From Winogradskyella litoriviva (GTDB lineage Bacteria; Bacteroidota; Bacteroidia; Flavobacteriales; Flavobacteriaceae): a stretch of DNA of 64,000 nucleotides. A model generated the notes under the pieces. That model was not told the DNA's origin. It saw only the letters and a list, made by a program, of their open reading frames with translations, and did not search any database. The stretch is from the NCBI RefSeq assembly GCF_013249065.1, contig NZ_JABRWQ010000002.1, positions 248,001 through 312,000 on the forward strand. Reading direction: 5' to 3'. Position 1 is the first letter of the stretch. Each line of letters begins with the position of its first letter. Below are positions 15,255 through 24,420 of this stretch, piece by piece. The position numbers were made by a program, and so were the translations under genes.

Positions 15255-16868
15255 TTATAGCTTTATTATCCGTTTCTCTATACTTTTTCTGCCGTTTTCA
15301 AAAATTAATATATATTCTCCAGATGCCACATCTTTTAAATCTAATGAAATAGTTTTAATACCAATAGACAATTCTAAAACCATTGATTTTACAATTTTAC
15401 CAGACAAATCATAAACATTGATAGTACTTTTTTCGGTATTAGGTATAAAGACTTCAATTGTAAAAGGATTTTTAGAAGGATTTGGAAATATTTTTAAATT
15501 GTAAATAGTGTCTTCATTTAATTCAACCTCATCGATTCCAAGTGTAGTTTTATTAATAAAAACCTTAAAAGCTAAATTACTTGCACTGCTTTGGGTGCCA
15601 TTATTTATAAAGAAAATATTCTCTTGAGTGCTTTCAATTCCACCAAAAATATAACCAACTTGTGTAATACCATTTGGTAAACTATTAATATCTAAAATAC
15701 CATTTTCAGAAAAATTAGTGCTAGATTCTAATGGGATAAACTCAGCTCCTGAGCCTAAAAAAGTAGGCATCTCAATATCTAAACTACTCTCTACCATAGA
15801 CCCATCACTAAACCTTGTTACTTTACTGATGGTTTTTACAAATGGTACATTATCATCTTGAATTAAATTATCATTAGCGTCTAATTTATACTGACTCATT
15901 CCACCAAAAAACAAGGTATGCATTGCATTATTTGAGGTGTCATATATTGGAATTTTAGCACTATGATATTGGCTTAAATACTGATTAAATGTATTATTTA
16001 CTGTATATCCTGAAGAATTTACATCAACGGAATTTAACCAAGGTAAATCTGCTGTATGCTGAAAAACACCACTAAACATAGTAAAACCTTCTGTTCCATC
16101 TGGAAAAATTTGAGGTGTCATATTATAATCTCTTCGATGTAAATTGTTGGTGTCATTTTGAGCAGAGTAGTTTACTATTGAAAGGTTGGTGCCATCATCG
16201 TTAATTTCAAACGTTCTGATTTCTTCTGTGTAGTTTTGAATAAATCCTGGTCCATGACTAGGTCCTTGCGGATTATAGCGTCCTTCAAAATATTGTCCTC
16301 CACATAAATAAAACACATCATTTAACAAGCCCAATTGACCACCTGTAACTGCTAAATTTGCATCTGTAATTTGCCTAAAATAGGATGCAATAGGTGCATT
16401 ATTTACAACTGCATTAGCTAAACCATCAATATCTACTGCAGTTAACTTATTATAAGTAACATGGTCGTTTTGTGTTGCACTATAGCCATAACCTCCAATA
16501 ATATATAGAGTATTACCTCTTTGCACAAACTCTTGATTGGTAGACTGTAACTGCTCAAATAAAGATGCCTGTAAAACGTTTAGTGGTGAATTCCATGTTT
16601 GGTTAGCCATTGGATCAACAACATAAACACTTTGGTTATTGTCATTTTCTAAAAATGCTGAAAATGGTTGCCTTTGATGCAAACCATCTATTCTACCTCC
16701 TAAAATTATCCATTTTCCGTTGCTAGTTTTTCCCCAAGAAAATGAATGGACGTTTGGCGCATTTGAAATCACTAATGGTTCTATTTGTACTGTAAATTGC
16801 TCTTGAGAAAATAAACTGAAAAAGGAAAAAAACCCTATAAAAATGGCAATTAAAACTCTATTTTTCAT
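15255..16868 (-). CDS. Secreted kelch-like protein with T9SS type A sorting domain
   Basis: This 537-residue protein has a signal peptide (MKNRVLIAIFIGFFSFFSLFSQ). Repeated beta-propeller-like blades carry the kelch double glycine: IILGGRIDG, YIIGGYGYS, FYLCGGQYF, LFFGGMSQY, YIFGGIES. The last 80 residues or so, from about 455, form a Por secretion tail (YNLKIFPNPSKNPF, INVYDLSGKIVKS, GEYILIFENGRKSIEKRIIK). The protein should be exported by the type IX system and attached to or released from the cell surface. Ligand or enzymatic activity cannot be read. A type I Crp/Fnr-like promoter lies 20-63 bp before the start, tying this surface protein to the redox regulon. Confidence 0.82.
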   Translation of the reverse strand: MKNRVLIAIFIGFFSFFSLFSQEQFTVQIEPLVISNAPNVHSFSWGKTSNGKWIILGGRIDGLHQRQPFSAFLENDNNQSVYVVDPMANQTWNSPLNVLQASLFEQLQSTNQEFVQRGNTLYIIGGYGYSATQNDHVTYNKLTAVDIDGLANAVVNNAPIASYFRQITDANLAVTGGQLGLLNDVFYLCGGQYFEGRYNPQGPSHGPGFIQNYTEEIRTFEINDDGTNLSIVNYSAQNDTNNLHRRDYNMTPQIFPDGTEGFTMFSGVFQHTADLPWLNSVDVNSSGYTVNNTFNQYLSQYHSAKIPIYDTSNNAMHTLFFGGMSQYKLDANDNLIQDDNVPFVKTISKVTRFSDGSMVESSLDIEMPTFLGSGAEFIPLESSTNFSENGILDINSLPNGITQVGYIFGGIESTQENIFFINNGTQSSASNLAFKVFINKTTLGIDEVELNEDTIYNLKIFPNPSKNPFTIEVFIPNTEKSTINVYDLSGKIVKSMVLELSIGIKTISLDLKDVASGEYILIFENGRKSIEKRIIKL

Positions 16869-16887
16869 CCTTATTAATTTTTACTAA

Positions 16888-16931
16888 TAAAGATAATTAA
16901 CAGCAACAGAAATGATTGCTACTTATGTTAC
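16888..16931 (-). promoter_or_regulatory. Crp/Fnr-type promoter of the T9SS kelch-like gene (type I site)
   Basis: The site GCTACTTATGTTAC (16918-16931, two mismatches in the left half) and the -7 element TATCTTTA (minus strand, 16888-16895) have centres 33 bp apart. The same -7 sequence is used by cydA. Confidence 0.6.
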
Positions 16932-16941
16932 ACAATACTTG

Positions 16942-18063
16942 TTAATCGGTTTTTTTATAACTCCACACAGCCAGTCCATTCATAACAAACGCATAAAGTG
17001 CTGTTTTAGAAAGTTGAGGAAGTATATCATTAAATCTAGAACCTTTTAGCATCACCATACGCATTACTTCTACAAAGTATTTAATTGGATTAAACTCTGT
17101 TATGGTTTGTGCCCATTTTGGCATACTTTCAATAGGTGTAAATAAACCACTCATTAAAATAAAAATAACCATAAAAAACCACGAAATAAACATGGCTTGC
17201 TGTTGAGTATCTACAAAGTTTGAAATAAACAATCCAATCCCTAAAACAACAAGAATATAAACAGAAGTATACAAATACATAAGTGGTAAACTCCCAATCA
17301 TAGGCACGTTAAAAATGACTTTTGCTAAAATTAAACCAACAGTCAATAAACCCATACCAATGACCCAAAACGGAAAGAGTTTCCCAATAATAAACTGGCT
17401 TTTTTTAATTGGTGTGACATTTATTTGCTCTAATGTACCTATTTCCTTTTCACGAACAATGTTCATTCCTGATAGAAACAAAGTTATCATAGTAACTAAT
17501 AAAACCAATATACCAGGCACCATAAAGGTTTTATAATTTAGAGTTTCATTATACCAAAATAAGGGGATGGTTTCAATATTTATTGCTTGAACTTGTTGAT
17601 CCGTAATTTGCATCAAATCCACCTTTAAATTTTGATTAAAACGTTGCACTATTTGTGTAATATATACATTTTCTAAGCCAGCCGCTGCTCCATCTATAGC
17701 ATTAATTGTAACTCCTAAAGTGTTGTATTTATCTTTTTGGAAATCACGCTCAAAATATTGAGGAATATTTAGTAACACATCCACTTCTCCTTTTAGCATT
17801 GATGCACTTGCTAGTGCTTCTGAAGAAAAATCCGTTAACACATCAAAATAAGTTGAAGCATTAAATTTTTCAACCAAAGCTCTAGATGTAGATGTATGGT
17901 CTTTATCTATAAAACCGAATTTAATATTCTTAACTTCAAATGTTGCAGCATTAGATAAAATGACAAGTTGTAAAATTGGCATCACAAAAATAATAGGCAG
18001 CATGCCTTTATTTCTAAAGATTTGCTTGAACTCCTTTTGTATGATGTATAGAATTGTTTTCAT
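16942..18063 (-). CDS. ABC-2 type transporter permease (YbhR/YhhJ-like)
   Basis: 373 residues from the ATG at 18061-18063. A GTG four codons upstream is less likely. One N-terminal membrane helix (GMLPIIFVMPILQLVILSNA) is followed by a large periplasmic domain (about residues 45-175) and five C-terminal helices, the ABC2_membrane_3 layout of YbhS/YbhR exporters. The motif GTLEQINVTPIKKSQFIIGK between helices 2 and 3 is the conserved coupling segment. It is the last gene of the tetR-tolC-hlyD-osmC-ATPase-ATPase-permease-permease operon, 85 bp after its paralogue, with which it should form the heterodimeric pore. Confidence 0.9.
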   Translation of the reverse strand: MKTILYIIQKEFKQIFRNKGMLPIIFVMPILQLVILSNAATFEVKNIKFGFIDKDHTSTSRALVEKFNASTYFDVLTDFSSEALASASMLKGEVDVLLNIPQYFERDFQKDKYNTLGVTINAIDGAAAGLENVYITQIVQRFNQNLKVDLMQITDQQVQAINIETIPLFWYNETLNYKTFMVPGILVLLVTMITLFLSGMNIVREKEIGTLEQINVTPIKKSQFIIGKLFPFWVIGMGLLTVGLILAKVIFNVPMIGSLPLMYLYTSVYILVVLGIGLFISNFVDTQQQAMFISWFFMVIFILMSGLFTPIESMPKWAQTITEFNPIKYFVEVMRMVMLKGSRFNDILPQLSKTALYAFVMNGLAVWSYKKTD

Positions 18064-18148
18064 AACATTTCCCACAAAACTGGGAATCTATTTTTTTAGT
18101 TTTTATACCTGTTAGATTTTTAAAACCATAAAAGATTTCTAACTGTTT

Positions 18149-19255
18149 TTACTCCAATCTAATTTTATATTTCTTTACACTAATGCCAATGAAAAAGATG
18201 GTCATGCCTACTAGAATCAAGGTTTCTTTCCATATAAATTGAATTCCAACACCTTTCAACATAATGCCTTTAATTATAATGATGAACCATTTTGCTGGAA
18301 TAATATTACTAATCACTTGCAGTGGTAAAGGCATACTCGAAATTGGAAAAATAAAGCCAGAAAGTAAAATAACAGGCAGCATTAAACCCATCAAAGAAAT
18401 CATCATTGCAGTTTGTTGGGTAGCAGAAATGGTTGAGATTAAAATACCTAATGCTAAGGCCGTTATTATAAATAAGACACTTTCTAAACCTAACAAAACC
18501 AAACTTCCTAAAACTGGCATTTTAAAAATAAAAATACTTAACACTACAATTACGATTGCATTAATTATAGATAGAAAAATATATGGAAATACCTTACCTA
18601 CTATAACTTGAAATGGTTTTAAAGGTGACACCAATAAGATTTCCATTGTGCCTAACTCTTTTTCTCTTGCGATTGAAATGGAAGTCATCATTGCGGAAAC
18701 TAACATTAAAATAATGGTCATTACACCAGGCACAAACATGTACACACTTTTTAATTCTGGATTATAAACCATACGTGTTTGTGGTACAATTTGATAACTG
18801 AAAGCGACTTTATTATTTAGTTCTTTGTTATATTGAGTAAGAATGGCATTAATATAATTACTAATTGTATTTGCTGTATTTGGGTCTGTAGCATCTGTGA
18901 CAATCTGAATATTAGCTTTATAGTCTTTAATTAAATTTTTACTAAAATCCTTTTCGAAATTTAAAACTGCCTTTATTTTTCCCTTTTTAAAAATGGTTTC
19001 AATATCAGATTCTTTGTCTATAAATTGATTAATACTAAAATATTTTGAAGCTGAAATTTTATTAATTATTTCTTCCGTATTTGTATCTTTTGAATGGTCT
19101 AAAATTGCAATATCTACGTTGTTGATTTCATTGGTTATTGCAAAACCAAACAGCATAATTTGTGCAATAGGCATCCCAAATAGAATAAACAATGAGCGTC
19201 TATCTCTAAAGATGTGGTAAAATTCTTTTTTTACAAAGCCAATAAAACGTTTCAT
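18149..19255 (-). CDS. ABC-2 type transporter permease (YbhS-like)
   Basis: A 368-residue paralogue of the permease downstream. It has TM1 (SLFILFGMPIAQIMLFGFAI), a periplasmic domain of about 130 residues, then five helices with the coupling motif GTMEILLVSPLKPFQVIVGK. The start codon overlaps the stop codon of the upstream ATPase gene by 4 bp (ATGA), showing translational coupling. The partnership with two ATPases, an HlyD protein and a TolC channel makes this a one-step exporter across both membranes. The E. coli YbhGFSR system of this type exports drugs or cations, but the substrate here is unknown. Confidence 0.92.
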   Translation of the reverse strand: MKRFIGFVKKEFYHIFRDRRSLFILFGMPIAQIMLFGFAITNEINNVDIAILDHSKDTNTEEIINKISASKYFSINQFIDKESDIETIFKKGKIKAVLNFEKDFSKNLIKDYKANIQIVTDATDPNTANTISNYINAILTQYNKELNNKVAFSYQIVPQTRMVYNPELKSVYMFVPGVMTIILMLVSAMMTSISIAREKELGTMEILLVSPLKPFQVIVGKVFPYIFLSIINAIVIVVLSIFIFKMPVLGSLVLLGLESVLFIITALALGILISTISATQQTAMMISLMGLMLPVILLSGFIFPISSMPLPLQVISNIIPAKWFIIIIKGIMLKGVGIQFIWKETLILVGMTIFFIGISVKKYKIRLE

Positions 19256-19980
19256 CCTCTAGCTAGTTTTAAAAACACATCGTTCATATTGGCCACTTTA
19301 AACTGCTCTTTCAATTTCTTTGGCGTATCTAAAGCTTCTATTTTTCCATTAACCATGATAGAAACACGATCACAATATTCTGCCTCATCCATATAATGCG
19401 TAGTAACAAAAACAGTAATTCCTTGGTTAGCTGCTTTATAAATCATTTCCCAAAACTGACGTCTGGTAATTGGATCAACGCCTCCTGTTGGTTCATCTAA
19501 AAACACAATTTTTGGGTCGTGAATCATAGATACAGAAAATGATAGTTTTTGTTTCCAACCTAATGGCAAAGCACCAACCAATTTGTTGGCTACTTTCTCT
19601 AACCCTAATTCTTCAATTAAAACTGCTGATTTTTGTCTTATTCGTTTTCTAGACAATCCATATATTCCACCAAAAAAAGTAATATTTTCTTTAACGGTTA
19701 AATCGTCATACAACGCAAATTTCTGACTCATATAACCTATGCTTTTTTTGATACTTTCTGCATGGGTAAATACATCGAAACCTGCAACAGTGGCTTTTCC
19801 AGATGATGGAATAGATATTCCTATAAGCATTTTCATAGCTGTTGTTTTCCCTGCTCCATTAGCTCCTAAAAAACCAAATATCTCACCTTTTTCAACTTTA
19901 AATGAAATGGCATTTACGGCTGTAAAATCTCCAAATTTTTTGGTTAATCCTTCTACTTGTATGACGTTGTGTATACTCAT
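19252..19980 (-). CDS. ABC transporter ATP-binding protein (second ATPase, YbhF C-half equivalent)
   Basis: This 242-residue single nucleotide-binding domain has Walker A GANGAGKTT, a Q-loop (YMSQKFALYDDLTV), a divergent signature region (VGALPLGWKQKLSFSVSMIHDP, not the usual LSGG), Walker B IVFLDEPTGGVDP and a switch histidine (VTTHYMDEAE). The degenerate signature (ALPLGWKQ) is expected for the second half of YbhF-type ATPases, so one of the two ATP sites formed with the partner would be weakened (inference). It lies 99 bp after the first ATPase gene. Confidence 0.92.
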   Translation of the reverse strand: MSIHNVIQVEGLTKKFGDFTAVNAISFKVEKGEIFGFLGANGAGKTTAMKMLIGISIPSSGKATVAGFDVFTHAESIKKSIGYMSQKFALYDDLTVKENITFFGGIYGLSRKRIRQKSAVLIEELGLEKVANKLVGALPLGWKQKLSFSVSMIHDPKIVFLDEPTGGVDPITRRQFWEMIYKAANQGITVFVTTHYMDEAEYCDRVSIMVNGKIEALDTPKKLKEQFKVANMNDVFLKLARG

Positions 19981-20079
19981 ATCAATTTCACAAAAATGGG
20001 TATATTATTTACTCATTTTTACCTGCGAGTTCTTAGTTGTTTTTCATTATTTATTGAAGACTTGTTAAGTCTAATTTAT

Positions 20080-20982
20080 TTACTTGGCTAATTCCATAAA
20101 GGTATCTTCAATCGTTGCTACAGTTTTTTCTATACGAATATTTGATAAATTTTTAGATTCTAAATACAGTTTTAATTCTACTGCATTAAATTCTGCTCTT
20201 TTATCTGTATAATGTACAAACTCACCAAACGGATAAACGCTATGGATGTATTGATAAGCATTTAAACTATTGATGAGTTTATACATGTTATTTGCACTAA
20301 CATTATAAATAGGTTTTGGGTAATGCTTTACAATGGCTTCTGGTGTATCTATTTCTAGAATTTTTCCATCTTGTATCAAAGCAATCCTATCGCACAATGC
20401 AGCTTCGTCCATATAAGGTGTAGATACCAAAATGGTGATGTTTTTTTGTTGCAAACGCTTTAGCATTTCCCAAAATTCTTTTCTAGAAACTGGGTCAACA
20501 CCTGTAGTTGGTTCATCTAAAAACAACACTTTTGGCTTGTGGATTAATGCACAACATAATGCTAACTTCTGCTTCATTCCACCAGACAATTTCCCTGCTC
20601 TGCGGTCTTTAAAAGGTTCTATTTGCACATAAATATCCTTAATTAAATCGTAGTTTTCTTCTATGGTTGTTCCGAATATTGTGGCAAAAAACTGAAGATT
20701 TTCTTCAACAGTTAAATCTTGATACAATGAAAATCGTCCTGGCATATAACCAACACTTTTTCTAATGTTTTTGTAATCTGAAACTACATCCCAACCAGAC
20801 ACAGTTGCTCTGCCATTGTCTGCAAATAAGAGCGTAGTTAATATTCTGAATAACGTTGTCTTACCTGCACCATCAGGACCAATAATACCAAAAAGTTCTC
20901 CTACCTTAACATTAAAAGAAATGTCTTGTAAAGCTTTTACGTTTTTGTATGATTTTGATATGTTGGCGACACAGATACTCAT
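20080..20982 (-). CDS. ABC transporter ATP-binding protein (first ATPase, YbhF N-half equivalent)
   Basis: A 300-residue ATPase with Walker A GPDGAGKTT, Q-loop region YMPGRFSLYQDLTV, the canonical signature KLSGGMKQKLALCCALIHKP, Walker B VLFLDEPTTGVDP and the switch region VSTPYMDEAALCD. In the switch region proline replaces the usual histidine (VSTPY instead of VTTHY), a feature of the N-terminal half of YbhF-like proteins. An extra C-terminal domain of about 80 residues follows. In E. coli this and the next ATPase are fused in YbhF, whereas here they are separate genes. Confidence 0.92.
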   Translation of the reverse strand: MSICVANISKSYKNVKALQDISFNVKVGELFGIIGPDGAGKTTLFRILTTLLFADNGRATVSGWDVVSDYKNIRKSVGYMPGRFSLYQDLTVEENLQFFATIFGTTIEENYDLIKDIYVQIEPFKDRRAGKLSGGMKQKLALCCALIHKPKVLFLDEPTTGVDPVSRKEFWEMLKRLQQKNITILVSTPYMDEAALCDRIALIQDGKILEIDTPEAIVKHYPKPIYNVSANNMYKLINSLNAYQYIHSVYPFGEFVHYTDKRAEFNAVELKLYLESKNLSNIRIEKTVATIEDTFMELAK

Positions 20983-21025
20983 TATATGATTAATGAAGAT
21001 TTTATAAATTCATAGTGTTTCATAT

Positions 21026-21487
21026 TTAATTAGATTTGATAATAATCTTAGTTTCCATTGTAATTTTAGATGTAATGGAATTTGAAATTAAACAGGCTTT
21101 TTCTGCTTTTTCTACGATACGTTCTGTGCGATCTCGTTTAGATTCATCTGTAATAACAACTTCTGGAAACAATAGCACTTCACTCATTACAAATTTTCCA
21201 TCTACTTTCTCCAAAATTCCTTTAGAATTACATTTAAAACTAACAAACTCTAATTTTGAAAACTCTGCAATTGCTAAAAACGTGGTCATTAAACAACTGC
21301 TCACAGCTGCAGTAAACAAATGCTCTGGCGACCAAATATTTGGCATTCCTCCAGGAAATTCAGGTGGTGTTGCAACCTCTATACAGTTGGTTTCATTGGT
21401 TTCGTTATTGCTAAGTTCTGGTGAACACATTATACCTTTTCGGTTTTCTTTCCAATTTACGTTAACGTTGTATGCATGTTTTTCCAT
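21026..21487 (-). CDS. OsmC-family peroxide/stress protein
   Basis: This 153-residue protein of the OsmC/Ohr fold has two cysteines in the expected places (SSCLMTTFLAIAE and EKACLISNSI), the thiols that reduce organic hydroperoxides. The SPEHLFTAAVSSC segment is typical of the YhfA/OsmC-like subgroup. The gene is inside the efflux operon, 32 bp after hlyD and 43 bp before the first ATPase gene. It suggests that the exporter responds to an oxidising or electrophilic compound, which is inference from context. Confidence 0.88.
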   Translation of the reverse strand: MEKHAYNVNVNWKENRKGIMCSPELSNNETNETNCIEVATPPEFPGGMPNIWSPEHLFTAAVSSCLMTTFLAIAEFSKLEFVSFKCNSKGILEKVDGKFVMSEVLLFPEVVITDESKRDRTERIVEKAEKACLISNSITSKITMETKIIIKSN

Positions 21488-21519
21488 TATTAAAAAATTT
21501 AAATTATACGTCTGTATTT

Positions 21520-22428
21520 TTATTTATTATTATTTTCTGAGTCATTGATCCACATTTCAGCTGGCATCCCAATTTTTAAGCTTCCATCATTTTTTACATC
21601 CACTTTTACGGCATACACTAAAGCAACACGCTCTTCTTTTGTTTGTATTATTTTTGGTGTGAATTCTGCTTCTGAGGCAATCCAACTTATAGTTCCCTTG
21701 TAAGATTTCATTGCATCTACATCATCAATTTTCACCGTTACTTTCTGGCCTATTTTAATGTTTGCCAATTGTGTCTCACTGATATAAACACGCAGTTGCA
21801 TAGTGTTTAAATCAGCAATTTTATACAATGGCTTACCGAAAGCTGTTATTTCATTTGGCTCAGTGTATTTAGTTAAAACTGTTCCGTATTCCGGATTTAT
21901 AATCTTGCTTTTCTGTATTTGGTCATCTATTTGCTTTAACTGTACATCAATAGATTTAAGCTCGTTAACCACTGGCGCATTCTGTATTTCAACACTTCTA
22001 ATTTGGTTTCTAATAACATCTATTTCTCCAGTTACATCATCTAGTTGTTTTTGTGTGCCTGCGTTATCTTTAATTAAATTTTCAACTCTAATTTTATTAG
22101 TATTAGCCGTTTTTAATCTAGAATTTAAAACCGCTATTTGTGATAATACACCTTTAGATTTTGAACTGATTACTGCTTTGGAGACTACTAATTGTTCGCG
22201 TTTTAATGCTAATGGAATTGTATCTATATAACCAATGAATTGGTTTTTTTTGAGCACATCACCTTCATTAAGATTAAACTGTATTAACTTTCCATTACTT
22301 TCTGCTGAAATGGTAATTTCTGTGGCTTCAAAATTTCCGTAACCATCTGCTTTTCCGTTTCCATTTCCACAGGAAAATAAACTAAAAGCTATGAAGCTCA
22401 ACCCTAAGATATATTTGTAGTTTTTCAT
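21520..22428 (-). CDS. HlyD-family periplasmic adaptor of the ABC exporter (YbhG-like)
   Basis: This 302-residue protein has a lipoprotein-type signal (ILGLSFIAFSLFSCGNGNG). The barrel-sandwich halves (ISAESNGKLIQFNLNEGDVL and IINPEYGTVLTKYTEPNE) flank a long coiled-coil hairpin (about 75-180, LKREQLVVSKAVISSKSKG to LKQIDDQIQKSK), and the protein ends with a beta-barrel domain. It links the inner-membrane ABC permeases to the TolC-like channel encoded just upstream. Confidence 0.9.
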   Translation of the reverse strand: MKNYKYILGLSFIAFSLFSCGNGNGKADGYGNFEATEITISAESNGKLIQFNLNEGDVLKKNQFIGYIDTIPLALKREQLVVSKAVISSKSKGVLSQIAVLNSRLKTANTNKIRVENLIKDNAGTQKQLDDVTGEIDVIRNQIRSVEIQNAPVVNELKSIDVQLKQIDDQIQKSKIINPEYGTVLTKYTEPNEITAFGKPLYKIADLNTMQLRVYISETQLANIKIGQKVTVKIDDVDAMKSYKGTISWIASEAEFTPKIIQTKEERVALVYAVKVDVKNDGSLKIGMPAEMWINDSENNNK

Positions 22429-22471
22429 ATGATATATTTTCTCACACTGATTTAGGAGATTTATGAAGATT

Positions 22472-23722
22472 TTAATGACCTTTAATAATATTATAATTTG
22501 CTTTTGCTAGTTGTAACTGTATTCTATGTTTTACCAAGGTATTTTCATCTTCATATAAATTAGTAAGTTCTGTAATGTATGCAGAAGAGGTAATTACACC
22601 ATTTCTAAGTTGTGAATCTGCCGATTGCAACACCTCTTTTCTAAGGGCAATAATTTCTAAATCTGAAGTAATAAACCTTTCAATTTTGGCTATGTCTTTT
22701 TCTTGCTGATTCAACTCTATGTTGGTTTTAAGCTCAAAAGTTTTGGTTTCAGTATCTATTATAGCTTTGTTTATTTTTAGAGATTGCTGCTGTTTTTTAA
22801 CAGAATTCCAGTCAAACACATTCCAATTCAATTTAACACCTACTGTATAAAATGTTTGAAATGAATTATCGAGCATATTTAATCCTGGATTACCATAACC
22901 ACCAGTTACAAAACCTAACAGTTTAGGTGAATTTTGCTTTGACAATAAGTTTTCTGAAGTTGTTAATTCTTCTTTTTTAAGCTGAAATAATTCTAACTCT
23001 GGTCTTGCCAAATTGGTATGTAAATTGGTTTCAACTAATGGATTTTCAAACTTGGTTGAGTCATCTAAAGGATGATTAATTAATCTAGACAAAGATTCAA
23101 TGAGCATCAACTTATTGCTTTCTAGTCCTTGGAATTGTTGACTTATTTTTAATAATTCTGCTTCTAAAACTTTATCTGAAGATGGTAAAACAAAACCATT
23201 TTTTATACCAGATTTTACCTCTTTTAATTTGGCATGTAATTCTGTTTGTTTCGCAGTTAACAACAACTCTGATTCTTGTGCTAATAATACCGAAAAATAA
23301 AGTTGATTGATTTGCTGTTTTAATTGATATAAATTAACTTCTACCTGTTTTTGTTTGGTTTTATACTGAGCAGATTTTAAATCGAGAGACGCATCAATTA
23401 CACCTCCATTATAAATAAGTTGATTAGCCGATAACGTAGCGCGATATTGGTCTTTGTTAAGTGGTTCTATATTAACGTTTGCAATTGGAAATTCAATAAC
23501 ATCAGATTGATACGTTGCATATGCATCTAAGTTAAATTGTGGCAATTTTGAAGTAGATACTACTTCTTTCTCTAATATATTTTGGGCATCCAAAAGTTCC
23601 GTTTGTTTTGCTAAAGGGTAATTTTTGTGTACTAATTGATAACACTCCTCTAATGTGATGTTTTGCTGTGCAACACCTGGCAATGCGATTAAAATGGTAA
23701 AAATGATTATTAGCTGTTTCAT
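22472..23722 (-). CDS. TolC-family outer-membrane channel of the ABC exporter
   Basis: This 416-residue protein has a signal peptide (MKQLIIIFTILIALPGVAQ) and two OEP repeats of long amphipathic helices. LEECYQLVHKNYPLAKQ is the standard start of the first repeat. The gene begins two bp after the TetR stop codon, so the two are tightly co-transcribed. It is only distantly similar to the TolC proteins at 5434 and 63748. Confidence 0.9.
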   Translation of the reverse strand: MKQLIIIFTILIALPGVAQQNITLEECYQLVHKNYPLAKQTELLDAQNILEKEVVSTSKLPQFNLDAYATYQSDVIEFPIANVNIEPLNKDQYRATLSANQLIYNGGVIDASLDLKSAQYKTKQKQVEVNLYQLKQQINQLYFSVLLAQESELLLTAKQTELHAKLKEVKSGIKNGFVLPSSDKVLEAELLKISQQFQGLESNKLMLIESLSRLINHPLDDSTKFENPLVETNLHTNLARPELELFQLKKEELTTSENLLSKQNSPKLLGFVTGGYGNPGLNMLDNSFQTFYTVGVKLNWNVFDWNSVKKQQQSLKINKAIIDTETKTFELKTNIELNQQEKDIAKIERFITSDLEIIALRKEVLQSADSQLRNGVITSSAYITELTNLYEDENTLVKHRIQLQLAKANYNIIKGH

Positions 23723-23724
23723 TT

Positions 23725-24336
23725 TTAGGTTGTCTTTATGGAATTAATAATAAAGTTGGCAACTTCAGTTTTACGCTCTTCTATGAGCTCTTTATAGTGT
23801 TTATCATCAGATTTTGTAATTGCCTTTATCAACGGTTTAGCAACAAATGGAAAAATATTTAAAGCCATTATATTAATGAATAATTGCTCTGCACTAATGG
23901 GTTTTATAAGTCCTTTATTAATTTCTTCATCCACTTGTTTTTTAAATTTTTCAATACTTGGAAACCCTCTGTCTTTTAATTTTAAAATAAAATCTTGATT
24001 TCTATTGAGCTCTTGAATAATAAAATTTGGTAAATACGGATGCTTTATAATAAACGATATATAGTTAGCAGTAAAATTTTTAATCTTGTCTTCAATAGAC
24101 GAATCATCATTTAAAATAGCGTTTAATTGAGGTGCCAATAACGAAAATGCATTTTTAAAAACAGCTTCAAATAATAGTTGTTTGCTGCGATAATAATAAT
24201 GCAACATAGCCTTGTTTATGCCTGCTTTATCTGCAATTTCTTGCATTCTAGCGCCATCCATTCCTTTTGTCTGAAATATATTCTTTGCAGCATTTAATAT
24301 TTGGTCTTCTGTATTTTCGTCTTTTATTTTTTTCAT
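23725..24336 (-). CDS. TetR/AcrR-family transcriptional repressor of the efflux operon
   Basis: 203 residues from the ATG at 24334-24336. An in-frame GTG three codons upstream is less likely. The N-terminal helix-turn-helix reads ILNAAKNIFQTKGMDGARM, QEIADKAGINKAML, HYYYRSKQLLFEAV. The C-terminal all-helical ligand domain resembles the TetR_C/CecR group. As first gene of the exporter operon, with a perfect palindrome 15-30 bp before its start, it most likely represses itself and the exporter and is released by the exporter substrate. In E. coli, CecR (TetR) is likewise linked to YbhGFSR. Confidence 0.92.
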   Translation of the reverse strand: MKKIKDENTEDQILNAAKNIFQTKGMDGARMQEIADKAGINKAMLHYYYRSKQLLFEAVFKNAFSLLAPQLNAILNDDSSIEDKIKNFTANYISFIIKHPYLPNFIIQELNRNQDFILKLKDRGFPSIEKFKKQVDEEINKGLIKPISAEQLFINIMALNIFPFVAKPLIKAITKSDDKHYKELIEERKTEVANFIINSIKTT

Positions 24337-24350
24337 ATTAACCACTTAGT

Positions 24351-24366
24351 TTAACCATATGGTTAA
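24351..24366. promoter_or_regulatory. TetR operator, perfect 16-bp palindrome
   Basis: TTAACCATATGGTTAA is a perfect inverted repeat without spacer, centred 22 bp upstream of the TetR start codon and between that gene and the divergent-facing terminator. Size and symmetry fit a TetR dimer site. Confidence 0.75.
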
Positions 24367-24375
24367 CAATAGTAC

Positions 24376-24413
24376 AAAAAATAATCAAACGCTAATCGGT
24401 TTGATTATTTTTT
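24376..24413 (-). terminator. Terminator of the cydAB operon
   Basis: A perfect 15-bp stem (AAAAAATAATCAAAC/GTTTGATTATTTTTT) with an 8-nt loop begins 7 bp beyond the stop codon of the 97-residue membrane protein gene. Confidence 0.85.
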
Positions 24414-24420
24414 AAATATG

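Noticed and set aside
5402..18144. Third copy of the REP-like palindrome near 18106-18144
   Set aside because: The sequence ACCTGTTAGATTTTTAAAACC...GATTTCTAACTG is similar in type but too divergent to call the same element with confidence.
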